Source: Pedobacter sp. UBA4863
GTDB lineage: Bacteria; Bacteroidota; Bacteroidia; Sphingobacteriales; Sphingobacteriaceae
Length of the DNA: 28,546 bases
Direction: 5' to 3'
Assembly: GCF_002399615.1 (NCBI RefSeq)
Contig: NZ_DHDZ01000020.1
Location: 8,848 to 37,393, forward strand
Position numbers and translations under genes: made by a program. Of the stretch, positions 1-7,427 are shown in pieces. The notes under the pieces are model-generated. The model was not told where the DNA came from and did no database searches. It saw only the letters and a list, made by a program, of their open reading frames with translations. How positions within the stretch are numbered: the stretch's first letter is position 1; each line of letters starts with the position of its first letter.

Positions 1-3000
1 TTCCGTCAAAACTTATTAGGTAAGCGTGTAGATTATTCAGCTCGTTCGGTAATTGTTGTAGGTCCAAACCTTAAGTTACACGAATGCGGTTTACCAAAAG
101 ATATGGCTGCCGAGCTTTACAAACCGTTCATTATTCGTAAGATGATTGAGCGTGGTGTTGTAAAAACAGTAAAATCAGCTAAGAAAATTGTTGATAGAAA
201 AGATCCACTAGTGTGGGATATCCTTGAAAACGTATTAAAAGGACACCCAGTGTTGTTAAACCGTGCACCTACGCTTCACCGTTTAGGTATCCAGTCTTTC
301 CAACCAAAATTAGTAGAAGGTAAAGCTATCCAATTACACCCATTAGTGTGTACAGCGTTCAACGCCGATTTCGACGGTGACCAGATGGCAGTTCACTTAC
401 CGTTAGGTAATGCTGCAATTTTGGAAGCCCAAGTATTGATGTTGGCTGCACACAATATCCTTAACCCTGCTAACGGTACGCCTATTACAGTACCTTCTCA
501 AGATATGGTTTTGGGTCTTTATTACATTACTAAAGGCCGCAGGAGTGACGCTCAAAGAGTAGTAAAAGGTCAGGATATGAGTTTCTACTCTGCAGAAGAG
601 GTAATTATAGCCTACAATGAGAAAAGAGTAGATTTACACGCCTTTATTAAAGTTAAAGCCAATGTTAAAGAAGCAGATGGTACAATTGTAAACAAGTTAA
701 TTGAAACTACAGTTGGACGTGTGTTATTTAACCAAATGGTACCAGAAGAAGTTGGTTATATCAACGAGCTATTAACTAAAAAATCTTTAAGAGATATTAT
801 TGGTGAAGTGGTTAAAATGACTGGTATGGCTCGTTCGGCTAGGTTCTTAGATGATATCAAAGAACTAGGTTTCCAAAGCGCATTCCGTGGTGGTTTATCG
901 TTTAACTTACAAGACGTAAACATTCCAGTAGAGAAACACACTTTATTAGAACAAGCTGCTAACGAGGTTGAAGAGGTAAGAAACAACTATAACATGGGTT
1001 TCATTACCAACAACGAACGTTACAACCAAATTATCGATATATGGACACGTATCAACAACCGTTTAACAACGTTTGTAATGAACCAATTATCATCAGATAA
1101 CCAAGGTTTCAACTCTGTTTACATGATGCTTGACTCGGGAGCCCGTGGTTCTAAAGAGCAAATTCGTCAGTTGGCAGGTATGAGGGGCTTGATGGCGAAA
1201 CCTCAAAAATCTGGTTCTGGTGGTGAGATTATCGAAAACCCAATTTTGTCGAACTTTAAAGAAGGATTATCGGTATTAGAGTACTTTATCTCTACTCACG
1301 GTGCCCGTAAAGGTTTGGCGGATACAGCGTTAAAAACTGCGGATGCGGGTTACTTAACTCGTCGTTTGCATGACGTAGCGCAAGATATGATTGTTAATGA
1401 TGTAGATTGTGGTACTTTAAGAGGTATGTACACTACAGCATTGAAAGATAACGAAGACATTGTAGAGCCTTTATACGAGCGTATTTTGGGACGTACGTCA
1501 TTACATGATGTATATAACCCATTAAATGGTGAGTTATTGGTAGCTGCAGGTCAGGATATTGAAGAAGACATTGCTAGGGCAATTGAAGAATCTCCATTAG
1601 AAGGTGTTGAAATTCGTTCGGTATTAACTTGTGAAAACAAGCGTGGTGTTTGTGCTTTATGTTACGGACGTAACTTGGCATCGGGTAAACGTGTTCAAAA
1701 AGGTGAGGCTGTAGGTGTAATTGCTGCACAGTCAATCGGTGAGCCGGGTACACAGTTAACACTTCGTACGTTCCACGTGGGAGGTACGGCATCTAACATT
1801 GCCAACGAATCGCAAATCAACGCTAAGTTTGACGGTGTAATTGAGTTTGAGAACTTGCGTACAGTGCAAACCACTACCGAAGATGGTGTGATTGAAATCG
1901 TTTTGGGTCGTTCAGGTGAGTTCAGAATTGTTGAGCCAGGAACTAACAAAGTAATCGTAAACAATAATATTCCTTACGGTGCATTTTTATATGTAAAAGA
2001 AGGCGATAAAGTTACTAAAGGCGATAAAATTGTTTCTTGGGATCCATACAACGCGGTTATTATCTCAGAATTTGCAGGTAAAATCGAGTTTGACGCTATT
2101 ATAGATGGCGTAACTTATCGTGAAGAATCTGATGAGCAAACTGGTCACCGCGAAAAAGTAATTATCGATACACGTGATAAAACTAAAAACCCTTCTATTA
2201 GGGTATTAGATAAAAAAGGAGAAGTAATTAGAACTTATAACATTCCGGTAGGTGCACACATTGCTGTTGATGATAGCGAAGCTGTACAAAGCGGTCAAGT
2301 TTTAGTGAAAATTCCTCGTGCTACAGGTAAAACCCGAGATATTACAGGTGGTTTACCTCGTGTAACTGAGTTATTCGAGGCTCGTAACCCATCTAACCCA
2401 GCGGTTGTTACCGAGATTGATGGTGTAGTAACCTTAGGTGGTATCAAACGTGGTAACCGTGAGATTACTATCGAATCTAGAGATGGCGAGGTTAAAAAAT
2501 ACCTTGTGCCTCTTTCTAAACACATCTTGGTACAAGATAACGATTTCGTGAAAGCAGGTATGCCATTGTCAGATGGTTCTATTTCACCAGCGGATATTTT
2601 GGCAATCAAAGGCCCGGCGGCTGTACAAGAATACTTAGTAAATGGTATCCAAGAGGTGTACCGTTTGCAGGGTGTAAAAATCAACGATAAGCACTTTGAG
2701 GTAATTGTACACCAAATGATGCAGAAAGTACACATCGAAGATCCGGGAGATACCCGTTTCTTAGAGAATGATTCTGTTGACCGTTGGGATTTCATGATAG
2801 AGAACGATGAGATTTATGACAAGAAAGTTGTAGTTGAAGCAGGTGATTCTAGCATAGTTAAACCAGGTCAAATTATTTCTTTACGTAAATTAAGAGATGA
2901 AAACTCTCAACTGAAACGTCAAGATTTAGCTCAGATCGAAGTAAGAGATGCTAAGCCAGCTACTGCAAGTTCAGTACTACAAGGTATCACACGTGCTTCG

Positions 3001-3234
3001 TTAGGTACTAAGTCGTTTATCTCTGCTGCTTCATTCCAAGAAACTACAAAAGTGTTAAACGAAGCTGCAATTGCAGGTAAGAAAGACAGAATGTTAGGCT
3101 TGAAAGAAAACGTAATTGTTGGTCACTTGATTCCTTCAGGTACTGGTGTACGTGGCTACGAGCGTATCATTGTAGGCTCTCAAGAAGAGTACGATAAATT
3201 ATTAGCTTCCAAACAAGAAGAAGTAGAAGCTTAA
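1..3234 (+). CDS. rpoC: RNA polymerase beta' subunit (5'-truncated by window edge)
   Basis: This is the large catalytic subunit of DNA-directed RNA polymerase. The reading frame is open from base 1, so the gene enters from outside the window; 1077 residues are present and about 350 N-terminal residues are probably missing (family about 1400). The catalytic Mg-binding motif NADFDGDQMA is at 361-390. Further on are the four cysteines of the second zinc site (VDCGTL, then CENKRGVCALC, about 1400-1665), the bridge-helix/trigger-loop region with GVIAAQSIGEPGTQLTLRTF (about 1715-1775), and the C-terminal TGVRGYERIIVG segment. The upstream part of the gene, and normally rpoB, lie beyond the left edge. 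A strong terminator follows 32 bases after the stop. No frameshift is visible. Identification is certain. Confidence 0.99.
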   Translation, partial: FRQNLLGKRVDYSARSVIVVGPNLKLHECGLPKDMAAELYKPFIIRKMIERGVVKTVKSAKKIVDRKDPLVWDILENVLKGHPVLLNRAPTLHRLGIQSFQPKLVEGKAIQLHPLVCTAFNADFDGDQMAVHLPLGNAAILEAQVLMLAAHNILNPANGTPITVPSQDMVLGLYYITKGRRSDAQRVVKGQDMSFYSAEEVIIAYNEKRVDLHAFIKVKANVKEADGTIVNKLIETTVGRVLFNQMVPEEVGYINELLTKKSLRDIIGEVVKMTGMARSARFLDDIKELGFQSAFRGGLSFNLQDVNIPVEKHTLLEQAANEVEEVRNNYNMGFITNNERYNQIIDIWTRINNRLTTFVMNQLSSDNQGFNSVYMMLDSGARGSKEQIRQLAGMRGLMAKPQKSGSGGEIIENPILSNFKEGLSVLEYFISTHGARKGLADTALKTADAGYLTRRLHDVAQDMIVNDVDCGTLRGMYTTALKDNEDIVEPLYERILGRTSLHDVYNPLNGELLVAAGQDIEEDIARAIEESPLEGVEIRSVLTCENKRGVCALCYGRNLASGKRVQKGEAVGVIAAQSIGEPGTQLTLRTFHVGGTASNIANESQINAKFDGVIEFENLRTVQTTTEDGVIEIVLGRSGEFRIVEPGTNKVIVNNNIPYGAFLYVKEGDKVTKGDKIVSWDPYNAVIISEFAGKIEFDAIIDGVTYREESDEQTGHREKVIIDTRDKTKNPSIRVLDKKGEVIRTYNIPVGAHIAVDDSEAVQSGQVLVKIPRATGKTRDITGGLPRVTELFEARNPSNPAVVTEIDGVVTLGGIKRGNREITIESRDGEVKKYLVPLSKHILVQDNDFVKAGMPLSDGSISPADILAIKGPAAVQEYLVNGIQEVYRLQGVKINDKHFEVIVHQMMQKVHIEDPGDTRFLENDSVDRWDFMIENDEIYDKKVVVEAGDSSIVKPGQIISLRKLRDENSQLKRQDLAQIEVRDAKPATASSVLQGITRASLGTKSFISAASFQETTKVLNEAAIAGKKDRMLGLKENVIVGHLIPSGTGVRGYERIIVGSQEEYDKLLASKQEEVEA

Positions 3235-3265
3235 CTTTAATATCCCAACGGAGAATTGAAAAGAT

Positions 3266-3298
3266 AAATCCCTAACGTTAATTCGTTAGGGATTTTTT
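3266..3298 (+). terminator. Rho-independent terminator of rpoC
   Basis: AATCCCTAACG (3267-3277) pairs perfectly with CGTTAGGGATT (3284-3294) across a 6-base loop, followed by a T run. It closes the rpoC transcript just before the next gene. Confidence 0.9.
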
Positions 3299-3323
3299 GC
3301 TTGTATTATGTTATCTTTATAAG

Positions 3324-4073
3324 ATGAGGAAAGTTTTATCGCTTTTAATATTTGCTTTTTTTGCTTTTAACGCATGTAAAAAGAAAGGCGAAGAAAAAAA
3401 TACTAGGCTATCCAAAATAACCGAACTTTTCGTAAATCGGCCTTTGTTAGAAATCGGAGGTGACAAAGCTCAACAAATTAGCTATTATCACGTTGTGCCA
3501 TATGGTACTGGAATAGTTTTATATAAAGCCAATTATAGTTTAATTTATGAGGGTCAACATTTGAAAGCTGCCAAAATAGGTGGAGATTTTAGCGAAGCGA
3601 ATGTAGGCTTTACCTTTAATACACAAGGTTTAATTACCGAGTCAAATTTCGACACGCGAAAAACTTTAAACTATAGTTATGACAATAAAGGCTATTTAAT
3701 TTCTGTTAGAGGCGACTATATTTTTGAGTATGAATACAGTGGCCAGAATGTGAGTAAGGTGGTTGCCAAATATGCTAACGGAATTAAAATAACAGAAACT
3801 TCATTTATCTTTGATGATAAGATTAACCCTATTTATAAACTTCCACTAATTTTTTTAGAAGAATCCATTCCAATTTGGGGATATTTTTTCCTCTCGAAAA
3901 ATAATATCATAAGTTCAGAGATTAGCCATTTTGATCAAAGTGGTAATGTAACGAGTAAAGATAAATACTTATTCGAGTACGATTATGATCAAAAAGATAG
4001 ACCTCTTAGGCAGCGGAGGTATTATAAAGAAATTTCAGGTGCCTATCAGGCGTTTGAATATACTTATCAATAA
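3324..4073 (+). CDS. Hypothetical lipoprotein with YD-like strands
   Basis: A 249-residue protein of unknown function. The N-terminus (MRKVLSLLIFAFFAFNAC) is a lipoprotein signal ending in the lipobox FNAC followed by KKKGEEK, so the mature protein should be acylated at that Cys and exported. The body has repeated short Tyr/Asp/Asn/Gly strands (YSYDNKGYL, FEYEYSGQNVSKV, FEYDYDQKDRPL), resembling the YD-type beta repeats of Bacteroidota surface lipoproteins. I chose the ATG at 3324 because the upstream in-frame TTG at 3297 lies in the rpoC terminator and would bury the signal peptide. It stands alone between the rpoC terminator and DUF3467; a degenerate -7 box (TATCTTTA) is at 3312-3319. Gene and export are fairly sure; function is not known. 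Confidence 0.8.
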   Translation: MRKVLSLLIFAFFAFNACKKKGEEKNTRLSKITELFVNRPLLEIGGDKAQQISYYHVVPYGTGIVLYKANYSLIYEGQHLKAAKIGGDFSEANVGFTFNTQGLITESNFDTRKTLNYSYDNKGYLISVRGDYIFEYEYSGQNVSKVVAKYANGIKITETSFIFDDKINPIYKLPLIFLEESIPIWGYFFLSKNNIISSEISHFDQSGNVTSKDKYLFEYDYDQKDRPLRQRRYYKEISGAYQAFEYTYQ

Positions 4074-4105
4074 ATACTTTGATTTACAACCTAAACAAGT
4101 TTAGA

Positions 4106-4130
4106 GTTTTAAATTAAAACATTAGTTTTG
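4106..4130 (+). promoter_or_regulatory. Promoter -7 box with adjacent palindrome
   Basis: TAGTTTTG at 4123-4130 matches the Bacteroidota -7 consensus TAnnTTTG. It is preceded by the perfect palindrome GTTTTAA-A-TTAAAAC (4106-4120), which could be an operator. The -33 box is weak (TTTAG at 4100-4104). The ATG of the DUF3467 gene starts only 6 bases after the box, suggesting a leaderless mRNA. Confidence 0.5.
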
Positions 4131-4135
4131 TTATT

Positions 4136-4447
4136 ATGGAAGAACAACAGAACGAAAATCAATTAAATATAGAATTAGCGGAAGAAATTGCGGAAGGTAT
4201 TTTTTCTAATTTGGCAATTATCACGCATTCTAATACAGAGTTTGTTTTAGACTTTATTAGGGTGATGCCCGGTATTCCCAAAGCAAAAGTAAAATCGAGA
4301 ATTATTTTAACGCCAGAGCATGCGAAGCGCTTGATGCATGCGATGCAAGATAATATCGAGAAATTCGAGGCTACTCATGGTCGTATCAAGACACAAGACG
4401 AAACTCCATTTCCGATGGGATTTGGTGGCCCAACAGCACAAGCATAA
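4136..4447 (+). CDS. DUF3467 family protein
   Basis: A 103-residue cytoplasmic protein matching the DUF3467 family, a small conserved Bacteroidota protein of unknown function. The core is recognisable as EIAEGIFSNLAIITHSNTEFVLDFIRVMPG (split here as residues about 16-46), then KAKVKSRIILTPEHAKRLM and a helical tail, ending in FGGPTAQA. It has no signal peptide or membrane segment. The ATG at 4136 is the only sensible start and lies 6 bases downstream of a -7 promoter box. A cupin gene begins 5 bases after its stop, so the two are probably cotranscribed. The family assignment is from memory of the pattern; the function is unknown. Confidence 0.9.
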   Translation: MEEQQNENQLNIELAEEIAEGIFSNLAIITHSNTEFVLDFIRVMPGIPKAKVKSRIILTPEHAKRLMHAMQDNIEKFEATHGRIKTQDETPFPMGFGGPTAQA

Positions 4448-4452
4448 TTTTT

Positions 4453-4950
4453 ATGGATGCACAAAAGAAAGATATTTTTGATAATGTAGCGCAACGTTTA
4501 CAACTAGAAGGTTTTAATGTTGTAAATAGGGATGAAACAAGGCCTTGGGGCGGTTTTTTTGTGATAGATGAAGCGCAAGCACAACAATTTGCAGATACTT
4601 ATTTTGATGGCTTAGATGTAGCTACACTTAAAATAGGAGGAAAGCTAAGTCCTAAAATTTTAATTGTGGCTCCTAATGTTCGTCTTTCATGGCAATACCA
4701 CCACCGCAGAGCTGAAATTTGGCAAGTGGTTAGCGGAACAGTAGGTATTAAAACTAGCGAAACAGATGAAGAAGGAGAATTGAAACGTTACCTGCCCAAC
4801 AATCAGATTAAGTTGCACCAAGGCGAACGCCATCGTTTAATAGGCCTAGATGATTGGGGGGTGGTAGCCGAAATTTGGCAACATACCGATGCCCAAAATC
4901 CTTCTAATGAAAACGATATTGTTCGTGTTCAGGACGATTTTGGTAGGTAA
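4453..4950 (+). CDS. Cupin-fold sugar isomerase-like protein
   Basis: A 165-residue single-domain cupin resembling the C-terminal domain of type II mannose-6-phosphate isomerases; homologs are often labelled phosphoheptose or mannose-6-phosphate isomerase. Visible features are the N-terminal RPWGGFFVIDE segment (about 25-36), the first cupin motif LSWQYHHRRAEIWQVVSGTVGI (about 77-98) with the metal-ligand set HH...E, and the second motif LHQGERHRLIGL (about 120-131) with its His. It lacks the GDP-mannose pyrophosphorylase domain of bifunctional enzymes. It probably forms an operon with the DUF3467 gene. The cupin fold is sure; the substrate is not. Confidence 0.8.
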   Translation: MDAQKKDIFDNVAQRLQLEGFNVVNRDETRPWGGFFVIDEAQAQQFADTYFDGLDVATLKIGGKLSPKILIVAPNVRLSWQYHHRRAEIWQVVSGTVGIKTSETDEEGELKRYLPNNQIKLHQGERHRLIGLDDWGVVAEIWQHTDAQNPSNENDIVRVQDDFGR

Positions 4951-4966
4951 TAACCAAGTATTTATT

Positions 4967-4974
4967 TAGCTTTG
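4967..4974 (+). promoter_or_regulatory. Promoter -7 box upstream of desaturase
   Basis: TAGCTTTG matches TAnnTTTG exactly. A TTTG at 4939-4942 lies 24 bases upstream, slightly beyond the usual 17-23. The predicted leader to the ATG at 5018 is about 38 bases. Confidence 0.5.
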
Positions 4975-5017
4975 CAGCTTTTGGAGCAATTGTGAAATTC
5001 CTCCGTATATATTTTTT

Positions 5018-5746
5018 ATGATAATATTATATTTTTTCTTGGCGCATTGGTTTCTATCATTGTTTAGCCAAACCTTTTTCCTGCATCGTTATTCTTCTCA
5101 TAAAATGTTTAAGATGAATAAGTTTTGGGAACGTTTTTTCTATCTGTTGTTATTAATTTCTCAAGGCTCTTCGTTTTTAAATCCACGTGCCTATGCTATT
5201 TTGCACCGTATGCATCATGCTTATAGCGACACGGAGAGAGATCCACATTCGCCGCATTTTTTTAAAGATGTATTTGGGATGATGATTGCGACGAAAAACA
5301 TGTACTTGGCTTATTTATTGCATAAAATAGAGCCTGAACCAGCGTTTAGAGGTAATTATCCAGAATGGCCCTTGATTGATAAAATTGGTGATTCTTGGTT
5401 TTGGCGCTTAGGTTGCGGCCTGTTGTATATTTGGTTCTATGTTGCTTTTGCACCATCTGCTTGGTGGTTTTTGCTATTGCCAATTCATTTTTTAATGGGA
5501 CCAATTCATGGTGCAATTGTAAACTGGTGCGGCCATAAATATGGCTACTCAAACCACGATAATGATGATCATAGTAAAAACTCGCTACCTTGGGATTTCT
5601 TGTTAATGGGAGAGCTATTTCAAAACAATCATCATAAAAGGCCTAATTCGCCAAACTTTGCTAGTAAATGGTGGGAGTTTGATCCAACTTATCCAATGAT
5701 GAAAGTAATGCATTGGTTAAAAATTATTAAAATAAGAAAGGTATAA
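5018..5746 (+). CDS. Acyl-CoA/fatty acid desaturase (delta-9 type)
   Basis: A 242-residue membrane-bound di-iron fatty acid desaturase that would introduce a double bond into membrane acyl chains. The histidine boxes of the stearoyl-CoA desaturase family are present: HRYSSH (23-28, HX4H), HRMHH (63-67, HXXHH), the accessory His in NWCGHKYGY (about 169-177), and QNNHHKRP (202-209). Hydrophobic segments lie at residues 1-22, 40-55 and about 130-165. The length is at the short end of the family but all metal-binding histidines are present. It starts at an ATG 44 bases after a -7 promoter box and converges on a helicase gene. The exact substrate (acyl-CoA, acyl-ACP or phospholipid) cannot be read from the sequence. 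Confidence 0.9.
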   Translation: MIILYFFLAHWFLSLFSQTFFLHRYSSHKMFKMNKFWERFFYLLLLISQGSSFLNPRAYAILHRMHHAYSDTERDPHSPHFFKDVFGMMIATKNMYLAYLLHKIEPEPAFRGNYPEWPLIDKIGDSWFWRLGCGLLYIWFYVAFAPSAWWFLLLPIHFLMGPIHGAIVNWCGHKYGYSNHDNDDHSKNSLPWDFLLMGELFQNNHHKRPNSPNFASKWWEFDPTYPMMKVMHWLKIIKIRKV

Positions 5747-5836
5747 AAATAAGAAGTCCCAGCTAAACCTGATGTGCCCCCAAAAAGTTAGACACTTATT
5801 GGGGTCAGTTCACACAACATCGGGACTTCTTATTTT
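5746..5836. terminator. Bidirectional terminator with enlarged loop
   Basis: AAAATAAGAAGTCCC (5746-5760) and GGGACTTCTTATTTT (5822-5836) are perfect 15-bp inverted repeats; each is followed by a T-rich tract on its own strand, fitting a shared terminator for the convergent desaturase and helicase genes. The arms overlap both stop codons. The 61-base loop is unusually long and contains an IS-like remnant. Confidence 0.7.
5773..5816. mobile_element. Probable IS3-like end-to-end remnant (mini-MITE)
   Basis: The segment has outward-facing ends TGTGCCCCCAA on the left and TTGGGGTCAGTTCACA on the right, with almost no interior. The combination CCCCAAAAAGTTAGACA and TTATTGGGGTCAGTTCA resembles the two terminal repeats of IS3-family elements as I remember them. 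It would be an internal-deletion derivative. No clear target duplication is seen. Confidence 0.4.
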
Positions 5837-7082
5837 ATTTTCGACGGTTACCGCCTCGATATACTTTCTTTTTGTTATTTGCAGCATTTCCTTTAGAATC
5901 CTTCTGCGGTTTGCGTACTACTTCTTTTTTTGCTAGCATGGTTTGCCAACTTAAAGGAAAAGGATGTTGCTCTACAATTGGGATAGTTCTCTTAATTAGC
6001 TTTTGAATGTCAATTAAGTATTCATTTTCTTCTGCATCTACAAACGAAATAGCGTTTCCATTAGCACCAGCACGTCCTGTACGTCCAATTCTGTGTACAT
6101 AAGTTTCGGGGATATTTGGTAAATCGTAGTTAAAGACGTGGGTTAAATCATCAATGTCGATACCACGAGCAGCAATATCTGTAGCCACTAAAACTCTTAA
6201 TTTACGTTCTTTAAATTCGGTTAAAGCCCTTTGTCTGGCACCCTGAGATTTGTCTCCGTGTATGGCGGCTGCCTTAATCCCATCTTTTGCTAGATCTCTA
6301 GCGATACGATCGGCACCGTGCTTAGTACGCGTAAAAATTAAGGTATGATCTATGTTAAGTTCATCTAACAGGTGTTTTAATAATTTTCTTTTATCGGGTT
6401 TATCTACAAAATACACCGCCTGATTAATGGTTTCTGCCGTAGAAGAAACAGGTGTAACTTCTACCATTACAGGCTCATTTAAAATAGTGTTAGCCAATTT
6501 CTGAATTTCTGCAGGCATAGTAGCAGAGAAAAATAAAGTTTGTCTTTTTGCAGGTAATTTGCCAACTACTTTTTTTACATCGTTAATAAAACCCATGTCT
6601 AACATGCGATCGGCCTCGTCTAATACAAAAATTTCTATTTCGCTGAGGTTAACATGGCCTTGGTTCATTAAGTCTAAAAGCCTACCTGGGGTAGCAACTA
6701 AAATATCAACACCTTTTTTTAATGCGTCAACTTGCGGTTGCTGGCCAACACCGCCAAAAATTACGGTGTTTTTTGTTGGTAAATTTTTGCCATAGGCATT
6801 AAAGCTTTCTTGTATTTGTATGGCAAGTTCCCTAGTTGGTGTTAAAACCAAAGCTTTGATTGCTTTTTTGTTGGTTTTTAAATGCCTCATGTGCAAAATT
6901 TGCAACATTGGGATGGCAAATGCCGCTGTTTTTCCTGTTCCAGTTTGTGCACAGCCTAATAAATCTTTTAATTTTAAGATATTAGGGATAGCTTTTTCCT
7001 GTATGGGCGTAGGCTGTGTATAACCTTCAGATTCTACGGCTTTTAATATAGGCTCAATTAGCCTCAATTGTGAAAATAACAT
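5835..7082 (-). CDS. rhlE: DEAD-box ATP-dependent RNA helicase (RhlE-like)
   Basis: A 415-residue RNA helicase that unwinds structured RNA, likely in ribosome assembly or RNA turnover. All family motifs are present in order: the Q motif around Gln28 (GYTQPTPIQ), Walker A AQTGTGKT (45-52), PTRELA (82-87), TPGR (131-134), DEAD (155-158), SAT (186-188), ATDIAARGID (300-309) and HRIGRTGR (330-337). A short basic tail (residues about 390-415, rich in K/R/N/G) follows, as in RhlE-type proteins. It starts at ATG 7082 and converges with the desaturase. Directly upstream of the start is a 7-bp tandem repeat, and a possible -7 promoter box lies about 155 bases upstream, so a long leader is possible. 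The RhlE subgroup label is less certain than the family. Confidence 0.95.
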   Translation of the reverse strand: MLFSQLRLIEPILKAVESEGYTQPTPIQEKAIPNILKLKDLLGCAQTGTGKTAAFAIPMLQILHMRHLKTNKKAIKALVLTPTRELAIQIQESFNAYGKNLPTKNTVIFGGVGQQPQVDALKKGVDILVATPGRLLDLMNQGHVNLSEIEIFVLDEADRMLDMGFINDVKKVVGKLPAKRQTLFFSATMPAEIQKLANTILNEPVMVEVTPVSSTAETINQAVYFVDKPDKRKLLKHLLDELNIDHTLIFTRTKHGADRIARDLAKDGIKAAAIHGDKSQGARQRALTEFKERKLRVLVATDIAARGIDIDDLTHVFNYDLPNIPETYVHRIGRTGRAGANGNAISFVDAEENEYLIDIQKLIKRTIPIVEQHPFPLSWQTMLAKKEVVRKPQKDSKGNAANNKKKVYRGGNRRK

Positions 7083-7090
7083 TCTTTTTT

Positions 7091-7130
7091 AAGTAAAAAG
7101 TAAAAAGTAAAAAGTAAAAAGTAAAAAGTA
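7091..7130. repeat. Heptanucleotide tandem repeat (GTAAAAA)x5
   Basis: Five perfect copies of GTAAAAA run from 7093 to 7127, with partial copies at both ends. The array lies 11-45 bases upstream of the helicase start codon, within its leader. On the helicase strand each unit reads TTTTTAC. Confidence 0.95.
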
Positions 7131-7170
7131 AGTTGACCTAAGGGCTATTTACCTTCGAAGAAGCTAGAAC

Positions 7171-7244
7171 AATCATTTACGGAAAGACTAACTTTTGAGC
7201 TACTTTAAATGATTAAAGAAATTCTGCTTCGAGCGACAAAGATA
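7171..7244 (-). promoter_or_regulatory. Possible helicase promoter and leader stem
   Basis: On the minus strand TATCTTTG (7244-7237) matches the TAnnTTTG -7 box; no -33 box with good spacing was found (nearest TTG is 28 bases away). Within the leader, AATCATTT (7171-7178) and AAATGATT (7207-7214) form an 8-bp inverted repeat. If used, the leader would be about 150 bases. The rest of the 345-base gap before hemA, apart from the tandem repeat and the hemA promoter, shows nothing recognisable. Confidence 0.3.
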
Positions 7245-7391
7245 GAGAAAATAACGAATTAATAGGAGATGACAAGATAAATAGTAGCCTTTGGTAACAG
7301 ACCGGTTGATGTAAAGGTGAGCTTTTAATTTAAAACCGTTCTAAATTAACCTAAATTACAGCTTAATGACAGATAAGCCCAATTGCGTTGT

Positions 7392-7399
7392 TACTTTTG
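7392..7399 (+). promoter_or_regulatory. hemA promoter -7 box
   Basis: TACTTTTG is an exact TAnnTTTG match 28 bases upstream of the preferred hemA start. The -33 region (around 7362-7370) has no clear TTG. It lies downstream of the TTG at 7383, which argues against that codon as the start. Confidence 0.5.
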
Positions 7400-7427
7400 T
7401 TTCGCTAAAATAACAGGACTAACCATT

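Noticed and set aside
2295..2795. 166-residue open frame on the minus strand inside rpoC
   Set aside because: It is antisense to conserved rpoC sequence, has no recognisable domain, and is a by-product of rpoC codon use.
7383..7427. Upstream TTG as the hemA start
   Set aside because: A -7 promoter box lies downstream of it, and the 15 extra residues do not fit the HemA N-terminus.
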